Of a stretch of DNA of 33,506 nt, positions 8,250-16,359 are shown one piece after another. Position 1 is the stretch's first letter, and the number at the start of each line of letters is the position of its first letter. Position numbers and translations under genes: made by a program. Under the pieces are notes generated by a model. The model was not told the origin of the DNA, made no database searches, and was given only the letters and a program-made list of their open reading frames with translations. The stretch spans positions 1 through 33,506 of the forward strand of contig CAIWJG010000995.1 of assembly GCA_903912925.1 (NCBI GenBank). The letters run 5' to 3'. The DNA comes from an uncultured Verrucomicrobia subdivision 3 bacterium (GTDB taxonomy: Bacteria; Verrucomicrobiota; Verrucomicrobiia; Limisphaerales; UBA8199).

Positions 8250-8442
8250 GGGTTGTAGGGTCGGGTCAAATCGGGGTCAGGAATATCCACAACATCGAAC
8301 ATCCCCTCACCCCAGCCCTCTCCCCTTCGGAAGGGGAGAGGGAGTAGCATCCAACATCCAACGCCCAACATCCAAGGATCGACCAAAGGGGAAGCCATTG
8401 GATGTTCGGTGTTCGATGTTGGATGTTGGATGTTTCCTAGTT
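8250..8442. repeat. Repeat mosaic: 12-bp perfect hairpin plus ATCCAAC tandem repeats
   Basis: This 193-bp spacer between the PQQ gene stop and the DUF3311 start is almost all repeat. A perfect 12-bp stem (8316-8327 with 8331-8342, CCCTCTCCCCTT/AAGGGGAGAGGG, loop CGG) is followed by units of the type CATCCAACATCCAAC at 8348-8375 and their inverted counterparts (GATGTTGGATGTTGGATG) at 8397-8434. The hairpin could end the PQQ transcript, but it has no T-run on the minus strand. The whole block looks like clustered dispersed repeats of the host genome. Confidence 0.75.
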
Positions 8443-10113
8443 TCATGGCGCGGGCTGGCTGAGGTTCGCAGTCGGCCTGGCAGCGGTTTGGAAGGAGAAC
8501 AAGTGTGTGTTGGAGGAAACGTAGAGAACGCCATTGGCGACCACTGGCGTCGAGTAGATTGGCGCCCCGAGATTCGTTGTGCTCAGGAGCTTCTTCTCCT
8601 TGCTGGCTTCGAAGACCAACAGGTCGCCGTCCTCGTCACCGATATACACCTTGCCGTCGGCGACCAGTGTGGAGCCCCACATGTGCGCCTTCATGTCGTG
8701 CGTCCAATAGACCTTGCCGGTCTCCGCGTCCAGGCAATGCAGGTAGCCGGAGAAGTCACCAATGAACAGGAGGCCGTCGGGGGTGATGGACACCGTAGAG
8801 ATACTGCGGTGGATCTTGTCATACGACCAGATCTTGCCGGTTTGCGTGATGTCCCCGGTCTTGGTGGCGTCAATGCAGGTGAGAATGCCCACCCCTTCAC
8901 CATGCTCCGGATCCTGGCCGACGGCGGTATAGACGCGGTTCTTCCAGAAGACGGGAGTAGCGTTGATTTCGCTGGGGCCCTGGGCGTCTGGATACTTGAA
9001 TCGCTTTCGATCCGGCGGGTTGCAGTCATACCACCATACCTTTTTGAGGTAGGTGCTGTCGCCTTCCTTCACCGGCTTGGGGTCAAACGCATAGCAGAGG
9101 CCGTCGCCGCCGCCGTAAAATATGAGTTGGCGACCATTGACCCTGCCTGTGGACGGGGAACTCCACAGGCCGTGGAACATGCGCGGGCCGATCTTCGCGT
9201 CGTCCTCGGCGAGGAACTCGCCGGTGCGCTTGTCCAGTGCGATCAGGCTGGGCGCGTTGGGGGAGGGAATATTGGAATGCGTCCAGTCCTGCCCGTTGGA
9301 GGTTACCACATACACCACATCGCCGATGACCAGCGGTGCGCAGTCCGAAGCGTTATGTGGGAAGACGCCCAGTTCGTTGATCATGTCGTAGCGCCAGATG
9401 ATATCGGCGTCCTTTGGGCCGGGTTCGATAGGCGGTGCGCGCCGCTCGGTCGGCTTGCCCTTGTCCAGTATGACCTCCTTAACCACGTATTTGGCCTCGT
9501 CCTTGTACGGGCCGTCGTTGCCATCAGCCATCCCTTTTGCATCGAGGCAAAGCACTTCGCAGCGGCTGGTTACGACATACACCCGGTCGCCTTCGATCGT
9601 CGGCGAAGACAGCAGGCCCAGGCTTTCCCAATCGTTGACCTTGCCCGAGGCGAGTTTGGGCACCACGAGCTGCCATAGGAGTTCGCCGGTCTTTTCGTCG
9701 AAGCACATCAGGATGCTCCGGTCGCCCACGTGCCGTGAGTCGCGCGGGTTCTCATTGTTCGTGCCGATGAAGACCCGACCGTTGGCCACGGTGACGTTGC
9801 CGTAGCTTTGCGAGCCGAGCTTGGCTGCCCACTTGAGATTCTCCACGTTAGCACGATCAATCTCCTCGGACGCGCCCTTGAACTTGATGTCGCCCGCTTT
9901 GCCCTTGGTGAAATGGTCCGGCAGATTAGTGGCGGAGCAGTACATGTTTCGTGCCGGGGTTCCACCCCACTGCGGCCAGTCCTGCGCGTGGGTGGAAAGG
10001 GGCATCAACGCAAAGGCGGCAAGGGGCAAAGCCGCAAACGAATTGCGCGAAGCGTGGCAGATCACCCGCGAGAGGCATCGCATTATGTAACCCATGTAAC
10101 TCTTGTAACTCAT
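8443..10113 (-). CDS. Exported PQQ-like beta-propeller protein (556 aa)
   Basis: A secreted repeat protein. The N-terminal signal segment SFAALPLAAFALMPLSTHAQ is followed directly by DWPQWGG, the usual opening of PQQ-like propellers in Verrucomicrobiota and Planctomycetota. Propeller blades recur as 'D..TG...W' units, for example DEKTGELLWQLVVP, DKRTGEFL and DAETGKVYWTHDM. Such proteins resemble the quinoprotein dehydrogenase fold but often lack PQQ binding, so no enzymatic role is claimed. Possible starts are 10113 (a GAGGAG lies 13 bases upstream), 10095 and 10083. The first ten codons of the longest form (MSYKSYMGYI) are encoded by a degenerate 9-bp repeat, so 10083 may be the true start. 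It lies 18 bp after a second propeller gene, with which it is probably co-transcribed. Confidence 0.85.
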   Translation of the reverse strand: MSYKSYMGYIMRCLSRVICHASRNSFAALPLAAFALMPLSTHAQDWPQWGGTPARNMYCSATNLPDHFTKGKAGDIKFKGASEEIDRANVENLKWAAKLGSQSYGNVTVANGRVFIGTNNENPRDSRHVGDRSILMCFDEKTGELLWQLVVPKLASGKVNDWESLGLLSSPTIEGDRVYVVTSRCEVLCLDAKGMADGNDGPYKDEAKYVVKEVILDKGKPTERRAPPIEPGPKDADIIWRYDMINELGVFPHNASDCAPLVIGDVVYVVTSNGQDWTHSNIPSPNAPSLIALDKRTGEFLAEDDAKIGPRMFHGLWSSPSTGRVNGRQLIFYGGGDGLCYAFDPKPVKEGDSTYLKKVWWYDCNPPDRKRFKYPDAQGPSEINATPVFWKNRVYTAVGQDPEHGEGVGILTCIDATKTGDITQTGKIWSYDKIHRSISTVSITPDGLLFIGDFSGYLHCLDAETGKVYWTHDMKAHMWGSTLVADGKVYIGDEDGDLLVFEASKEKKLLSTTNLGAPIYSTPVVANGVLYVSSNTHLFSFQTAARPTANLSQPAP

Positions 10114-10136
10114 TTAACTGATTTAACTCCTCTAAC
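10083..10136. repeat. Six degenerate 9-bp tandem units across a stop/start junction
   Basis: Six consecutive 9-mers ending in TAAC can be read on the plus strand at 10083, 10092, 10101, 10110, 10119 and 10128 (TTATGTAAC, CCATGTAAC, TCTTGTAAC, TCATTTAAC, TGATTTAAC, TCCTCTAAC). On the minus strand the unit is GTTANANNN. The array contains the TAG stop of the upstream propeller gene (10132-10134), the GAGGAG ribosome-binding candidate and the possible start codons of the downstream gene. Confidence 0.85.
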
Positions 10137-12489
10137 CCCCATCCGGCGTTACCTCCACATTGTCGATATACACCGGCATATCCTGCGGCGAGAACCCGAA
10201 CAGGCCCGGGGAGCCGGCCTGATGCGCCGTCTTGTGCGGCACCGAAATAGTCCACGCCGCCGGTTCCGGGTCCCCGCGTTTCCAAGCCTTGGCTTGGACC
10301 ACGGCCGAACCATCCGGGTTGCGGTCCACCTTCGCTTTAAGCTGGTACCAAACGTTCGGCGACCACTTGAAATCTTCCGATGCCCGCAGCCGCTCCTGGT
10401 TGGAGTTCACCTCCAGCTTTTGCTCGTTGCCCTTCAGCACAATCAGGTAGTGCTGATTGATGATGCCGACCTCGGACATCTTGCGCTTGTTCCCATCGCT
10501 CATAACATCCGCCTGGATGGTGTAATGGTTCATCTCCGGCGTGCCGATGAAGACCGTTGCGCGCTGGAAGAACCGGTTGTCGGTGGTCTTGGCCAGCACC
10601 TTGCTCCCATCCTTTTCCCGCACATCGAACTTAAACCGCGCACCGATCCACGGCAAAGGCGGATAACCGAACACTAAGCCGTCGGCATTGGTCTCTGTGA
10701 GTGCGAATGACTCAAAACCCTCTTTGGTGGGGATGTTCGGCATCACCCGGCCGCGCAGGTAGCCTTTCAACGGGCCCAGCGAGGCTTCAAATGCGCCCGC
10801 CGAGGGGACGGTGTCAGGTGCCGCCTGCAACACGCCGTCCGCGTCGAACGCGCCCTTCATTGCCGCCTTGACCTTCGCGGACGGGGGGATGTAGCTGGCC
10901 CAGGTCACCTGCTTCGGGGAGATGGATTCCTGGACCGTGAAACCGTTGGCATCCAGCGAACGCACGCGGAAGGTTGCTTTTTCGCCCGGATGCAGCAGCA
11001 CTTCCGACGGGATCACCTGAAGCTGGGTCGCCGGGCCAGGCGCGGGCCAGGGCTTCTCCTCCGGCGGCGCCGAACAGCCAGGGTTGTCGCCCTTTCTTCC
11101 CCAGCAATAGAGGTGGCGGGTGGTTTGCAGGTAAAGCTTGCCGTTATACGCCACCGGCGTGCCGAAACAGCGACCGTCCAGCGCGACGTGACACAGAATC
11201 TCGCCCTCCTTGTCACCGGGCCGGATGATGTAAAAGGCGCCCGATGTCCCCGCATCCGCCTCGCCCGTCGCTTTGGTCGCCGGGGCGTCGAGCATCGGCA
11301 CATAGAGCTTCCCATCGGCGAACAGAGGGCAGGCGTTCCGTTGTTCGATGCCGAGCTTCAGCTTCCACTTGATCGCGCCGGTGTTGGCATCCACGGCGAA
11401 CAGGTCGCCTTTTTCGGCGACCGCATAAATGGTGTCGCCGGCGAGGATCGGCGAGGCGGTGGAGGAGGAAATGTCGTCCGCCCAGAGTTCGAGCTGCTTG
11501 CGCTCGAGCACCACCGGTCCGGCGGCGGCGTTAGTCGGCAGCACGCTGGGCATCTTGAGCGCCACCATCTGACCCAGTTCGTAAGGTGTTCCATAGATGG
11601 CGATGATCTTGTCCGCGTGATGGACAAGCACGGTGGCGTTGATGCCGGCCCGGAATAGCGACACGCGCCACAGCGGTTCGCCCGTCCGCGCGTTCGCGCA
11701 CACCACGCTCCCGTCGCCTGTGCCGGTGAAGAACACACGACGGCCCTGATACCAGCCAAGCTGCGGCTGCGAAAAGGAATTGTCCTTCGGCGGCGCCCCT
11801 GGGCTCGATGCCCAGACCAGTGCGCCGGTCTTCTTGTCGAAGGCATAAAACCGGTCCGCTCCCGGGCCCTGTGTGCCCCAGTTGGCGGTGATCCCCCGGG
11901 TGATCACCAGGTCGGCGTCGATGACCGGCGAAGCCGTGCGGCTGTTCGGAAATGTCAGCCGCCCGAATTCTTCCATCAGCGAATGCTGCCACAGCAGCGT
12001 GCCGTCCGCGGAGAACGCCGCCAGGATGCCCTGGGTGCCTTGTATATAGACGTTGCCCGTTTCAGCATCAATTGCCGGGCTGGCCGTGGCGTAGCGCAAG
12101 TAGATGGTGTCGCTCAGGTAGTCATTGTAGAGATGCTGCCACAGCTTCTGGCCGGTTTCGGCGTCAAAACAGGTCACTCCCTCCTGTAGGTCCGCCCCTT
12201 GCCCCGTGTAGCCCATCGCGTAGAGCTTGCCGTTCGCGATTACGGGCGCCGATTGCCCTGGAAAGTCAGCGCGCCAGAGTGTGTCCTGCGCCGAAACGCG
12301 GTTCGGCAAACCAGTCTCCCGCGACACCCCGCTCTGCTCCGGTCCGCGCCAATTCAGCCAGCCGCGCGGTGCTGCAGCCGTCCCGGCTTGTAATTCAAGG
12401 CCGGCCCAGACACACCAAGCCAGCCTCATAATCACAGCAGACGGGAGGCATTTCGCCCACCCTCTTTTTATTATCATCTCACGTACCAT
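10132..12489 (-). CDS. Exported PQQ-like beta-propeller protein with C-terminal beta-sandwich-like domain (785 aa)
   Basis: A secreted protein. A signal-like segment around AVIMRLAWCVWAGLELQAGTAAA precedes GWLNWRGPEQSGVSRETGLP, the standard start of this propeller family. Blades follow over roughly residues 40-480, with TG...W repeats such as DAETGQKLWQHL, DKKTGALVWAS and DANTGAIKWKLKL. After a linker (PWPAPGPATQLQVIPSEVLL) the last 200-odd residues form a separate region ending PVYIDNVEVTPDGG, which resembles a concanavalin/LamG-like carbohydrate-associated sandwich, so extracellular glycan contact is a reasonable inference. Start candidates are 12489 and the ATG four codons later (MIIKRG). 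It is the first gene of a two-gene unit. Its stop lies inside the 9-bp repeat array that precedes its partner. Confidence 0.85.
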   Translation of the reverse strand: MVREMIIKRGWAKCLPSAVIMRLAWCVWAGLELQAGTAAAPRGWLNWRGPEQSGVSRETGLPNRVSAQDTLWRADFPGQSAPVIANGKLYAMGYTGQGADLQEGVTCFDAETGQKLWQHLYNDYLSDTIYLRYATASPAIDAETGNVYIQGTQGILAAFSADGTLLWQHSLMEEFGRLTFPNSRTASPVIDADLVITRGITANWGTQGPGADRFYAFDKKTGALVWASSPGAPPKDNSFSQPQLGWYQGRRVFFTGTGDGSVVCANARTGEPLWRVSLFRAGINATVLVHHADKIIAIYGTPYELGQMVALKMPSVLPTNAAAGPVVLERKQLELWADDISSSTASPILAGDTIYAVAEKGDLFAVDANTGAIKWKLKLGIEQRNACPLFADGKLYVPMLDAPATKATGEADAGTSGAFYIIRPGDKEGEILCHVALDGRCFGTPVAYNGKLYLQTTRHLYCWGRKGDNPGCSAPPEEKPWPAPGPATQLQVIPSEVLLHPGEKATFRVRSLDANGFTVQESISPKQVTWASYIPPSAKVKAAMKGAFDADGVLQAAPDTVPSAGAFEASLGPLKGYLRGRVMPNIPTKEGFESFALTETNADGLVFGYPPLPWIGARFKFDVREKDGSKVLAKTTDNRFFQRATVFIGTPEMNHYTIQADVMSDGNKRKMSEVGIINQHYLIVLKGNEQKLEVNSNQERLRASEDFKWSPNVWYQLKAKVDRNPDGSAVVQAKAWKRGDPEPAAWTISVPHKTAHQAGSPGLFGFSPQDMPVYIDNVEVTPDGG

Positions 12490-13018
12490 TCAACGAGACA
12501 TCCCACGCAACCGGCCCAGGCCGGAGTCACGGAACGCGGGTGCAACGTCCATCAAGAAGTGTGGTATTGCAAATGGAGATTGCTAATAAACTGGCAGCCC
12601 CGAAACCCGGGGACCAGGCCTCGTGGAAGCCGGGCCCAGCGAGCCCGGGAGCGTGACGGCAGCGAGGCCCCCGCGGGAGTGTCTCGATTGCTCCGCTAGC
12701 ACGAGCAGTGCACCCCGACCCTCCCTAAGGGAACCGGGGTGAGGGGGAAGCGGGCACTCGTGCGGCGCAGGATCGGCGTGTGGGTTCAGATGCCCGGCGA
12801 ACGCCCGGGGCCTTATGGCGTTGAGCAGTTCACCTTTTCAAGCTTCCGGCTTTGCCGGAGGTGGCTGACTGGCCTGGCGGCAGTTAGGGGGCGATGGCCA
12901 GGCACCAGTCAACCAGTCCGCAGGGCGTCCGAAAGGTATCCGAAGGGTATCCGAAGGGTATCCGGAGGGGTTAATGGGTCGGGACGCCCCACCAGTGCGG
13001 GGTCCAACGCTGGCTCAA
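12490..13018. other. 529-bp intergenic region with repeats, no gene
   Basis: No supported coding region lies between the fucosidase-fusion stop and the propeller-gene start, both on the minus strand. It holds a CCGGGC/GCCCGG hairpin (12630-12635 with 12643-12648), a C/G-rich stretch near 12712-12748 resembling the hairpin repeat at 8316-8342, and an 11-bp tandem repeat (12935-12967). No promoter for the propeller operon could be assigned with confidence. Confidence 0.6.
12935..12967. repeat. 11-bp tandem repeat, three copies
   Basis: GGTATCCGAAG is present twice exactly and a third time with one change (GGTATCCGGAG), with no gaps. A decayed unit (GCGTCCGAAA) lies just before it. The unit is not a multiple of three and lies about 50 bases downstream of the fucosidase-fusion stop. 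Confidence 0.9.
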
Positions 13019-15238
13019 CTACATGCTGAACTTGAAAGCGTAGGCCTGCTGGCAGGGGCGTTTGGCGGGGTCCTGCAGGGAATCAGGCAGGGAGACGATG
13101 ACACCCGTTCCGTCCGCCCGCCACTGCAAGGGCTGTTCCACCCCAAGCATCCGCACGGTGGAATCGGCGCGCGGTTGTACTCGCTGGAGATGTAATTCCT
13201 GGCCGGGCCATTTGAGGCTGATGGCATAGACCACCCGGCTGTCCTTGCTGCGGGTGTAGCGCAGGTCGTTGCCCTCCTTCCAATCGGTGCCCTCGCGCGG
13301 CCGGGTGTCGTAGATCGCTTCGCCATTCACGCGCAGCCAGGCGCCGGCGTAGCCGATGGCCTCGACGGCTTTGGGGTGGAACTTCCCGTTGGCATCGGGC
13401 CCGATGCCGACCATGAAGTTCCCGCCCTTGGCCACCGCATCTACGAGGTTCGTGACGATCCAGGCCCCGCCCTTGTGGGCGCCAGCGTAGGGTTGGTAGC
13501 TCCAAATCCCCGCCAGCGGGTAGATCACCATCCAGGGCATCAGGGTGTTTTCTTTGGCGCCGGGCACGAAACCTTCCGGGGTGTAGTAATCGCCGTAATT
13601 GCCGATCCCGCGGCAGCGGAACATCACGTCCGGCTGCAGCTTGCGGATGGTCTTCACGGTCTCGCGCAGGTCCGGCCACGCCGTCTCATCGAAATACTGG
13701 TCCAGGCACATGAGGTCCAGCTTACCGTAGTTGGTCAGCAACTCGGCGAGCTGCTGCCGGTGTCTTTCCACGAAGTGCCGCCACTGTTCGGGGTGGTCGG
13801 TCCGCGAAACCCGATCGTGAAGCGGGTGGTCGGCGAAGGGCCGGAAGTCCGCGTCATACCAATCAGGATGAGAGAAGTAGAGGTCGATCTTGATGCCGTG
13901 GCGCCGGGCGGCGTCAGTCAGCTCGCGCACGATGTCGCGCTTGAACGGGCCTTCCATGATGTCGTAGGCGACGTCGCACTCCTCGATCTGCGGCCCGCCC
14001 GCGGCGAGCCAGTTGACGCGGCGCTGCACGCGGGTCTTGGTGTCGAACAGGGAGAAGCCGTCGTGGTGCTTGCTGGTGAAGGCGAACACACGCAGGCCGT
14101 TGGTCTTGAAGAAGCGCATCCACTCGTCGGCATCGAAGCCGGTGGGGTTGAACTGCTGGTAAAGCTGTTGGTAGGCCTGCCGCTTCTCGTTGGACATCTT
14201 CAGGAACGGCCAGGACGCGTCCACCCCCAGCTTCGCATAGACACCCCAGTGAATTCGCACGCCGAACTTCAGGTCCCTGAACGCTTCCCGCGCCGCTTCG
14301 GACGCTTGCGAATAGTCCGGGTGCGGCGTGGCTTCCACATAGGACTGGACCTGCCGCCAATGGCCGTCGCTCCTGGGCAGCTTCACGAAGTTGTGGAACT
14401 CCCGCTCCGGGCGGGTGTCGGCGGCGAACCGGAACCGCTGCCCGCCCAGCAACTGATCGCTGGTGATCGTGGGGCACCAGTATTTCTCGATGTGCCAGGT
14501 GACCAGATCGTTGCCGGTGAAGTGGTCCACGCCGGGCTTGCGCCGCGAGTTATACATGCTGTCGGTCAGGTCACGCACCAGGGTGACGTTCTGACCCTGG
14601 CGCACCATCCGACGGATGGAGAACGGCCGGCCCAGCACGCACATGTTCTGGTGTACGCCCATGATGATGACGTTAGTGATGCCCCGCTGGCGCATGAGGT
14701 TGTATGCCTCGGTGTTGTCGGTGATGGCGTCGCCGTCTTTGATCTCGATGGTTGCAATCTGCCGCTGCCAAGGGTGACCGGTAGCGCAGCGCGGGTTGTC
14801 GTCGCAACCGTCGTCCGAATCGTCAATGGGCAGCGGTGGCTCGCGGGCCGGGGCCAGACCGCTCCAGCCTTTGAGCGGCGCCTGCGCGGAGGCAGGAGGC
14901 GCCGCCTGGGCCAGTTTGCGCCCGGGCGTGCCCTCGTAGAACTTCAACGTCTCGCTCGGGCAATGGATGATCAGCACTCCGCGCGCGCGCAGAGCAGCGA
15001 TGGTCTGGTTCATGTGGGGTGCCATTTCCGCGACGCGCGCGGTTGCCCCTTTGCACCAGTGCTGATCCCACATATCGCAGATGACGACGGCGGTGGCTCC
15101 CGGCGCCCAGTTGGTCCGGACCTCGATCACCTGCCACTGATCGCTGCCGGGCTTGGTCTCCTTGAGACTGCGGAGTTGCAGATCGAGCGGCTGAGCCAGG
15201 GCCCCGAACGCCAAGGCGAGTGGCACCAAGGCTGCCAC
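13019..15238 (-). CDS. Secreted fusion: isochorismatase-like hydrolase + GH29 alpha-L-fucosidase
   Basis: About 739 residues from a GTG at 15238 that opens a short signal peptide (VAALVPLALAFGALAQ). The open frame continues to 15478, but that extension runs through an inverted repeat and is unlikely to be translated. Residues about 25-260 are an isochorismatase/nicotinamidase-like domain: a candidate catalytic Asp in VVICDMWDQHWC (D55) and a nucleophile Cys in MGVHQNMC (C200). From about 300 a GH29 fucosidase domain follows: IHWGVYAKLG, the TSKHHDGFSLFDT signature (HHDGF 391-395), DLYFSHPDW, the candidate nucleophile Asp in LDLMCLDQYF (D513) and the family C-terminal pattern GGNFMVGIGPDANG...WLRVNGEAIYDTRP. 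It should release alpha-L-fucose from glycans outside the cytoplasm. The role of the hydrolase domain is unknown. Confidence 0.85.
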   Translation of the reverse strand: MAALVPLALAFGALAQPLDLQLRSLKETKPGSDQWQVIEVRTNWAPGATAVVICDMWDQHWCKGATARVAEMAPHMNQTIAALRARGVLIIHCPSETLKFYEGTPGRKLAQAAPPASAQAPLKGWSGLAPAREPPLPIDDSDDGCDDNPRCATGHPWQRQIATIEIKDGDAITDNTEAYNLMRQRGITNVIIMGVHQNMCVLGRPFSIRRMVRQGQNVTLVRDLTDSMYNSRRKPGVDHFTGNDLVTWHIEKYWCPTITSDQLLGGQRFRFAADTRPEREFHNFVKLPRSDGHWRQVQSYVEATPHPDYSQASEAAREAFRDLKFGVRIHWGVYAKLGVDASWPFLKMSNEKRQAYQQLYQQFNPTGFDADEWMRFFKTNGLRVFAFTSKHHDGFSLFDTKTRVQRRVNWLAAGGPQIEECDVAYDIMEGPFKRDIVRELTDAARRHGIKIDLYFSHPDWYDADFRPFADHPLHDRVSRTDHPEQWRHFVERHRQQLAELLTNYGKLDLMCLDQYFDETAWPDLRETVKTIRKLQPDVMFRCRGIGNYGDYYTPEGFVPGAKENTLMPWMVIYPLAGIWSYQPYAGAHKGGAWIVTNLVDAVAKGGNFMVGIGPDANGKFHPKAVEAIGYAGAWLRVNGEAIYDTRPREGTDWKEGNDLRYTRSKDSRVVYAISLKWPGQELHLQRVQPRADSTVRMLGVEQPLQWRADGTGVIVSLPDSLQDPAKRPCQQAYAFKFSM

Positions 15239-15582
15239 TAACCGAGATCTGTTATACCCCGCACGGTTCGCTGACAGGGCGTAGCCGCCGACGTCAGTCG
15301 GCGCATTCTTAGCACGGCCCAGATGGCGCCGACTGACGTCGGCGGCTACTTGAGGGTGAAATATGTGGACGAGACGTGCCAAGCCGGCCCCCCACCGCCG
15401 TTTCCGACCCCCGACCCGCAGGGCGCCCCTCGCTCCTCGCGAATTAACGCGTCCGCCAGCAAGAACAAACTGAAGCATGATTCGACCTTTGCAGGAAGGA
15501 GCCAGCGGGGCAAACGGAAATTCTGCGCGTGCTTCCAGTTTCAGTTGCCCCTATGCAACCACCCGCACATACTTCCTTAGGC
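15239..15582. other. 344-bp divergent intergenic region with a hairpin pair
   Basis: Lies between the divergent fucosidase fusion (minus) and the membrane-protein gene (plus). It contains the inverted REP pair at 15281-15349. Reading frames open on both strands across it, but neither shows family resemblance, and the minus-strand one is only the upstream extension of the fucosidase frame. No strong promoter was identified. Confidence 0.55.
15281..15349. repeat. Inverted pair of GTAG-headed hairpins (BIME-like)
   Basis: A perfect 24-bp inverted repeat (15281-15304 with 15326-15349) separated by 21 bases. Each arm is itself a hairpin: GTAG, C, stem CGCCGAC, loop GTCA, stem GTCGGCG. Two REP units in inverted orientation are the layout of a bacterial interspersed mosaic element. 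It shares the GTAG head and tetraloop design with the hairpins at 6347-6374 and 33474-33500, although the stem sequences differ. Confidence 0.88.
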
Positions 15583-16266
15583 ATGTCACTCTCACGCATT
15601 CATCAGGTCTGGATACGGTTATTCGGAGTGTTCCTCTTTGCCTGCGCCATGGGGTTGCTGGAGGCGATCTGTGTGGTTTACCTGCGCCGACTCATCGCGC
15701 CCGCGGGCACTGACCCGACCCTTCCCGCAATGCCACTGGGGAGCTTCCACATCGAGCACATACGCGAGGCCTGCACGATGGTCATGCTGCTCACGGTGGC
15801 GTGGATGACGGCCTCGAACTGGAGGTCCAGAACCGCCCATTTCTTCTTCATCTTCGGCGTCTGGGACATCCTCTATTACGTGGGGCTGAAGTGGTTCGCC
15901 CACTGGCCAGCCTCATGGTTGCAGTGGGATTGCCTGTTCTTGATTCCTAAGCCCTGGTACGGCCCGGTGCTGGCGCCGGTGCTCATTAGCGCTTATTTCA
16001 TGGTTGGCTGCTGCTTAGTGCTCGCACGTGAGAACTCGGAAAGGAAGGGGCGTCTGTCGCTCCCGGCGCTCGCACTGCAACTGCCGGGGTTCCTGGTCTG
16101 GTACTGGTCCTTCGTGAAGGATTCGGATCTCATTCAGGCGCACGGGTATGACGGCATCAGCTACTCGTGGTCGTTGTTCGCCGCTGGGCTGATCATCGCC
16201 GGATTGGGGCTGTGGCTAGCGACACGGATGGGAGCGATGCCGGCGCTCCGACCGCTTCATCGATAG
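15583..16266 (+). CDS. Polytopic membrane protein, unknown function (227 aa)
   Basis: I do not recognise the family. The protein has about six hydrophobic segments: IRLFGVFLFACAMGLLEAIC near the N-terminus, MVMLLTVAWMTA, HFFFIFGVWDILYYVGL, a segment around YGPVLAPVLISAYFMVGCCL, PALALQLPGFLVWYWSF and SLFAAGLIIAGLGLWLA. The start at ATG 15583 is preferred over GTG 15529 and ATG 15553, because the earlier residues are not hydrophobic and the later ATG begins a normal basic N-terminus (MSLSRIHQVWIRLFG). The conserved-looking motif WDILYYVGLKWFAHWP suggests a defined fold. It is followed 93 bp later by hisB on the same strand; no functional link is evident. Confidence 0.75.
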   Translation: MSLSRIHQVWIRLFGVFLFACAMGLLEAICVVYLRRLIAPAGTDPTLPAMPLGSFHIEHIREACTMVMLLTVAWMTASNWRSRTAHFFFIFGVWDILYYVGLKWFAHWPASWLQWDCLFLIPKPWYGPVLAPVLISAYFMVGCCLVLARENSERKGRLSLPALALQLPGFLVWYWSFVKDSDLIQAHGYDGISYSWSLFAAGLIIAGLGLWLATRMGAMPALRPLHR

Positions 16267-16321
16267 CCTCCACCACGGTCTCTCACCACGCCGGGAGAGG
16301 ATTGCGGGAAAGGATTGGGCT

Positions 16322-16350
16322 TTGTCTTTACTGCCGGGGTCTGATTTAAT
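16322..16350 (+). promoter_or_regulatory. Possible sigma-70-type promoter before hisB
   Basis: TTGTCT (16322-16327) and TTTAAT (16345-16350) are separated by 17 bases and match the -35 and -10 consensus at 4 and 5 of 6 positions. Transcription would start only about three bases before the hisB ATG, giving an almost leaderless mRNA, so this is tentative. Confidence 0.35.
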
Positions 16351-16359
16351 GGCCGCAAG

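Noticed and set aside
13376..15241. A 621-residue open frame antisense to the fucosidase fusion
   Set aside because: No signal, motif or family pattern. It is a product of GC-rich codon bias opposite a gene with clear domains.
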